From: Oscillospiraceae bacterium
GTDB lineage: Bacteria > Bacillota_A > Clostridia > Oscillospirales > Oscillospiraceae
Assembly: GCA_017411665.1 (NCBI GenBank)
Contig: JAFQPT010000076.1
Coordinates: 1-5,032 of the forward strand
Direction: 5' to 3'
DNA: 5,032 nt
The notes under the pieces are model-generated. The model was not told the origin of the DNA. It did no database searches and saw nothing but the letters and a program-made list of their open reading frames with translations. Shown here piece by piece: positions 4,189-5,032 of this stretch (position 1 is the stretch's first letter; every line of letters starts with the position of its first letter). The position numbers and the translations under genes are program-made.

Positions 4189-5032
4189 ATGAAATTGAAA
4201 CAAATCATCGCATGGGTGTGCACAGTGTGTCTGTGTCTTTCCATGTGTGCATGCAGCGATCAATCGGCTGTATACGTTCAGTCCGTAGAGGATTTGATGC
4301 GAATGGGCGGTATTGCCCCCGGTGATCGCTTTGCAGGTCTGGTGGTATCCGAAAACGTGACGGAGATTCATAAGGATGCCGACAAAAGCATTAAAGATCT
4401 GCCTGTAAAAGAAGGCGACGATGTGGTGGAAGGCCAGCCCCTGTTCTCTTATGACACCGAACAGCTGCAGCTGAATCTGGATAAGCAGAAGCTGGAGCTG
4501 ACCCAGATGTACGCCACCATCGAAAGCTACAATGCACAGATTGCCACCCTACAGCAGGAAAGCGCTTCTGCCACAGGCACCACCAAGCTCCAATATACCA
4601 TTGAGATTCAGTCCACCCAGCTGGATTTGAAGGAAGCACGGCTACGCGTTGCCGCAAAGGAAGAGGAAGTCAAAAAAGCAGAACAGCTTCTGGAAAATGC
4701 AACAGTCGTCTCCCCTGTCAGCGGACGCATCCAAAATATCAACAGCAGCGGCACAGATAATTACGGTAACCCCGCCGCCTTCATTACGATTCAGCAGGTT
4801 GGCTCTTACCGCATCAAGGGAATTCTGGGTGAGCTGCAGCGAGGCGGTCTGATGGAAAATGATCGCGTGACTATTCATTCCCGTACCGACGACAGTCTTA
4901 CATGGTCGGGTACCGTCACTCTGGTGGACTACGAAAGTCCCTCGCAGGGCAGTGACTATGATCGCTATTACGGCAATTCCGCCGATGAAATGACCACTGC
5001 AAGCAAGTACCCCTTTTATGTACAGCCCGACA
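4189..5032 (+). CDS. Lipoprotein membrane-fusion (HlyD/MacA-like) efflux adaptor, 3' partial
   Basis: 281 codons are visible and the frame is still open at the window edge. The signal peptide starts MKLKQIIAWV; the likely lipobox is M19-C20-A21-C22, so C22 would be lipidated and the protein anchored outside the cell membrane. A first lipoyl half (VKEGDDVVEGQPLFSYD, 73-89) leads into a coiled-coil hairpin (about 88-125 and 133-172, rich in Q, E, K and L). The second lipoyl half is ATVVSPVSGRIQ (171-182), followed by a beta-barrel domain to about 250. This order is that of periplasmic-adaptor/membrane-fusion proteins; in Gram-positive bacteria they normally partner a MacB-type ABC exporter. The transporter genes would be expected just beyond the window. 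The ribosome binding site (AAGGA at 4172-4176) is 12 bases from the ATG, a rather long gap. The cargo is unknown. Confidence 0.9.
   Translation, partial: MKLKQIIAWVCTVCLCLSMCACSDQSAVYVQSVEDLMRMGGIAPGDRFAGLVVSENVTEIHKDADKSIKDLPVKEGDDVVEGQPLFSYDTEQLQLNLDKQKLELTQMYATIESYNAQIATLQQESASATGTTKLQYTIEIQSTQLDLKEARLRVAAKEEEVKKAEQLLENATVVSPVSGRIQNINSSGTDNYGNPAAFITIQQVGSYRIKGILGELQRGGLMENDRVTIHSRTDDSLTWSGTVTLVDYESPSQGSDYDRYYGNSADEMTTASKYPFYVQPD

Noticed and set aside
4391..4878. Two minus-strand frames of 88 and 78 codons and a plus-strand frame of 67 codons.
   Set aside because: They are overlapped by the open adaptor frame, which shows the full lipoyl, coiled-coil and barrel order; these are its shadows.

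Overview
The window reads like a chromosome segment, or an integrated element and its flank, from a Gram-positive Clostridia-type bacterium. An intestinal Oscillospiraceae/Ruminococcaceae-like organism is my guess. The reasons are strong AGGAG-type ribosome binding sites, sigma-A promoters with extended -10 boxes, U-tailed intrinsic terminators after almost every gene, about 50-55% GC in the main genes, and a lipoprotein-type membrane fusion protein. The genus cannot be fixed by eye.

Layout. Positions 1-104 hold the last codons of an unidentified plus-strand gene. A gene-free stretch follows (105-598). It contains an unusual symmetric array of six AGTTTCA-type 10-mers (132-213), a bidirectional terminator, a set of three hairpins and an extended -10 promoter. 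Next is a small, very AT-rich gene (599-940, about 27% GC by hand count) closed by a perfect 16-bp terminator. It looks horizontally acquired, and its size and composition resemble an orphan immunity or accessory gene, but I do not recognise a family.

The central unit (1092-3298) has its own extended -10 promoter and a terminator. Its first gene encodes a 466-residue protein with zinc-binding cysteine pairs at both ends and no recognised family. The second, 23 bases downstream, encodes a nucleotidyltransferase of the YcgL/RlaP type (DNA polymerase beta superfamily). A separate single-gene unit (3417-3968) then encodes a DEDDh 3'-5' exonuclease of DnaQ/RNase T type. All three proteins could act on nucleic acid or nucleotides, and the close co-orientation allows a shared RNA-processing or stress role, but this is inference.

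The right end (4189 to the window edge) starts a new unit encoding a secreted lipoprotein adaptor of the HlyD/MacA membrane-fusion family, cut by the window end. Its transporter would be expected just downstream. All genes lie on the plus strand, and each of the units starting at 599, 1092, 3417 and 4189 has its own promoter.
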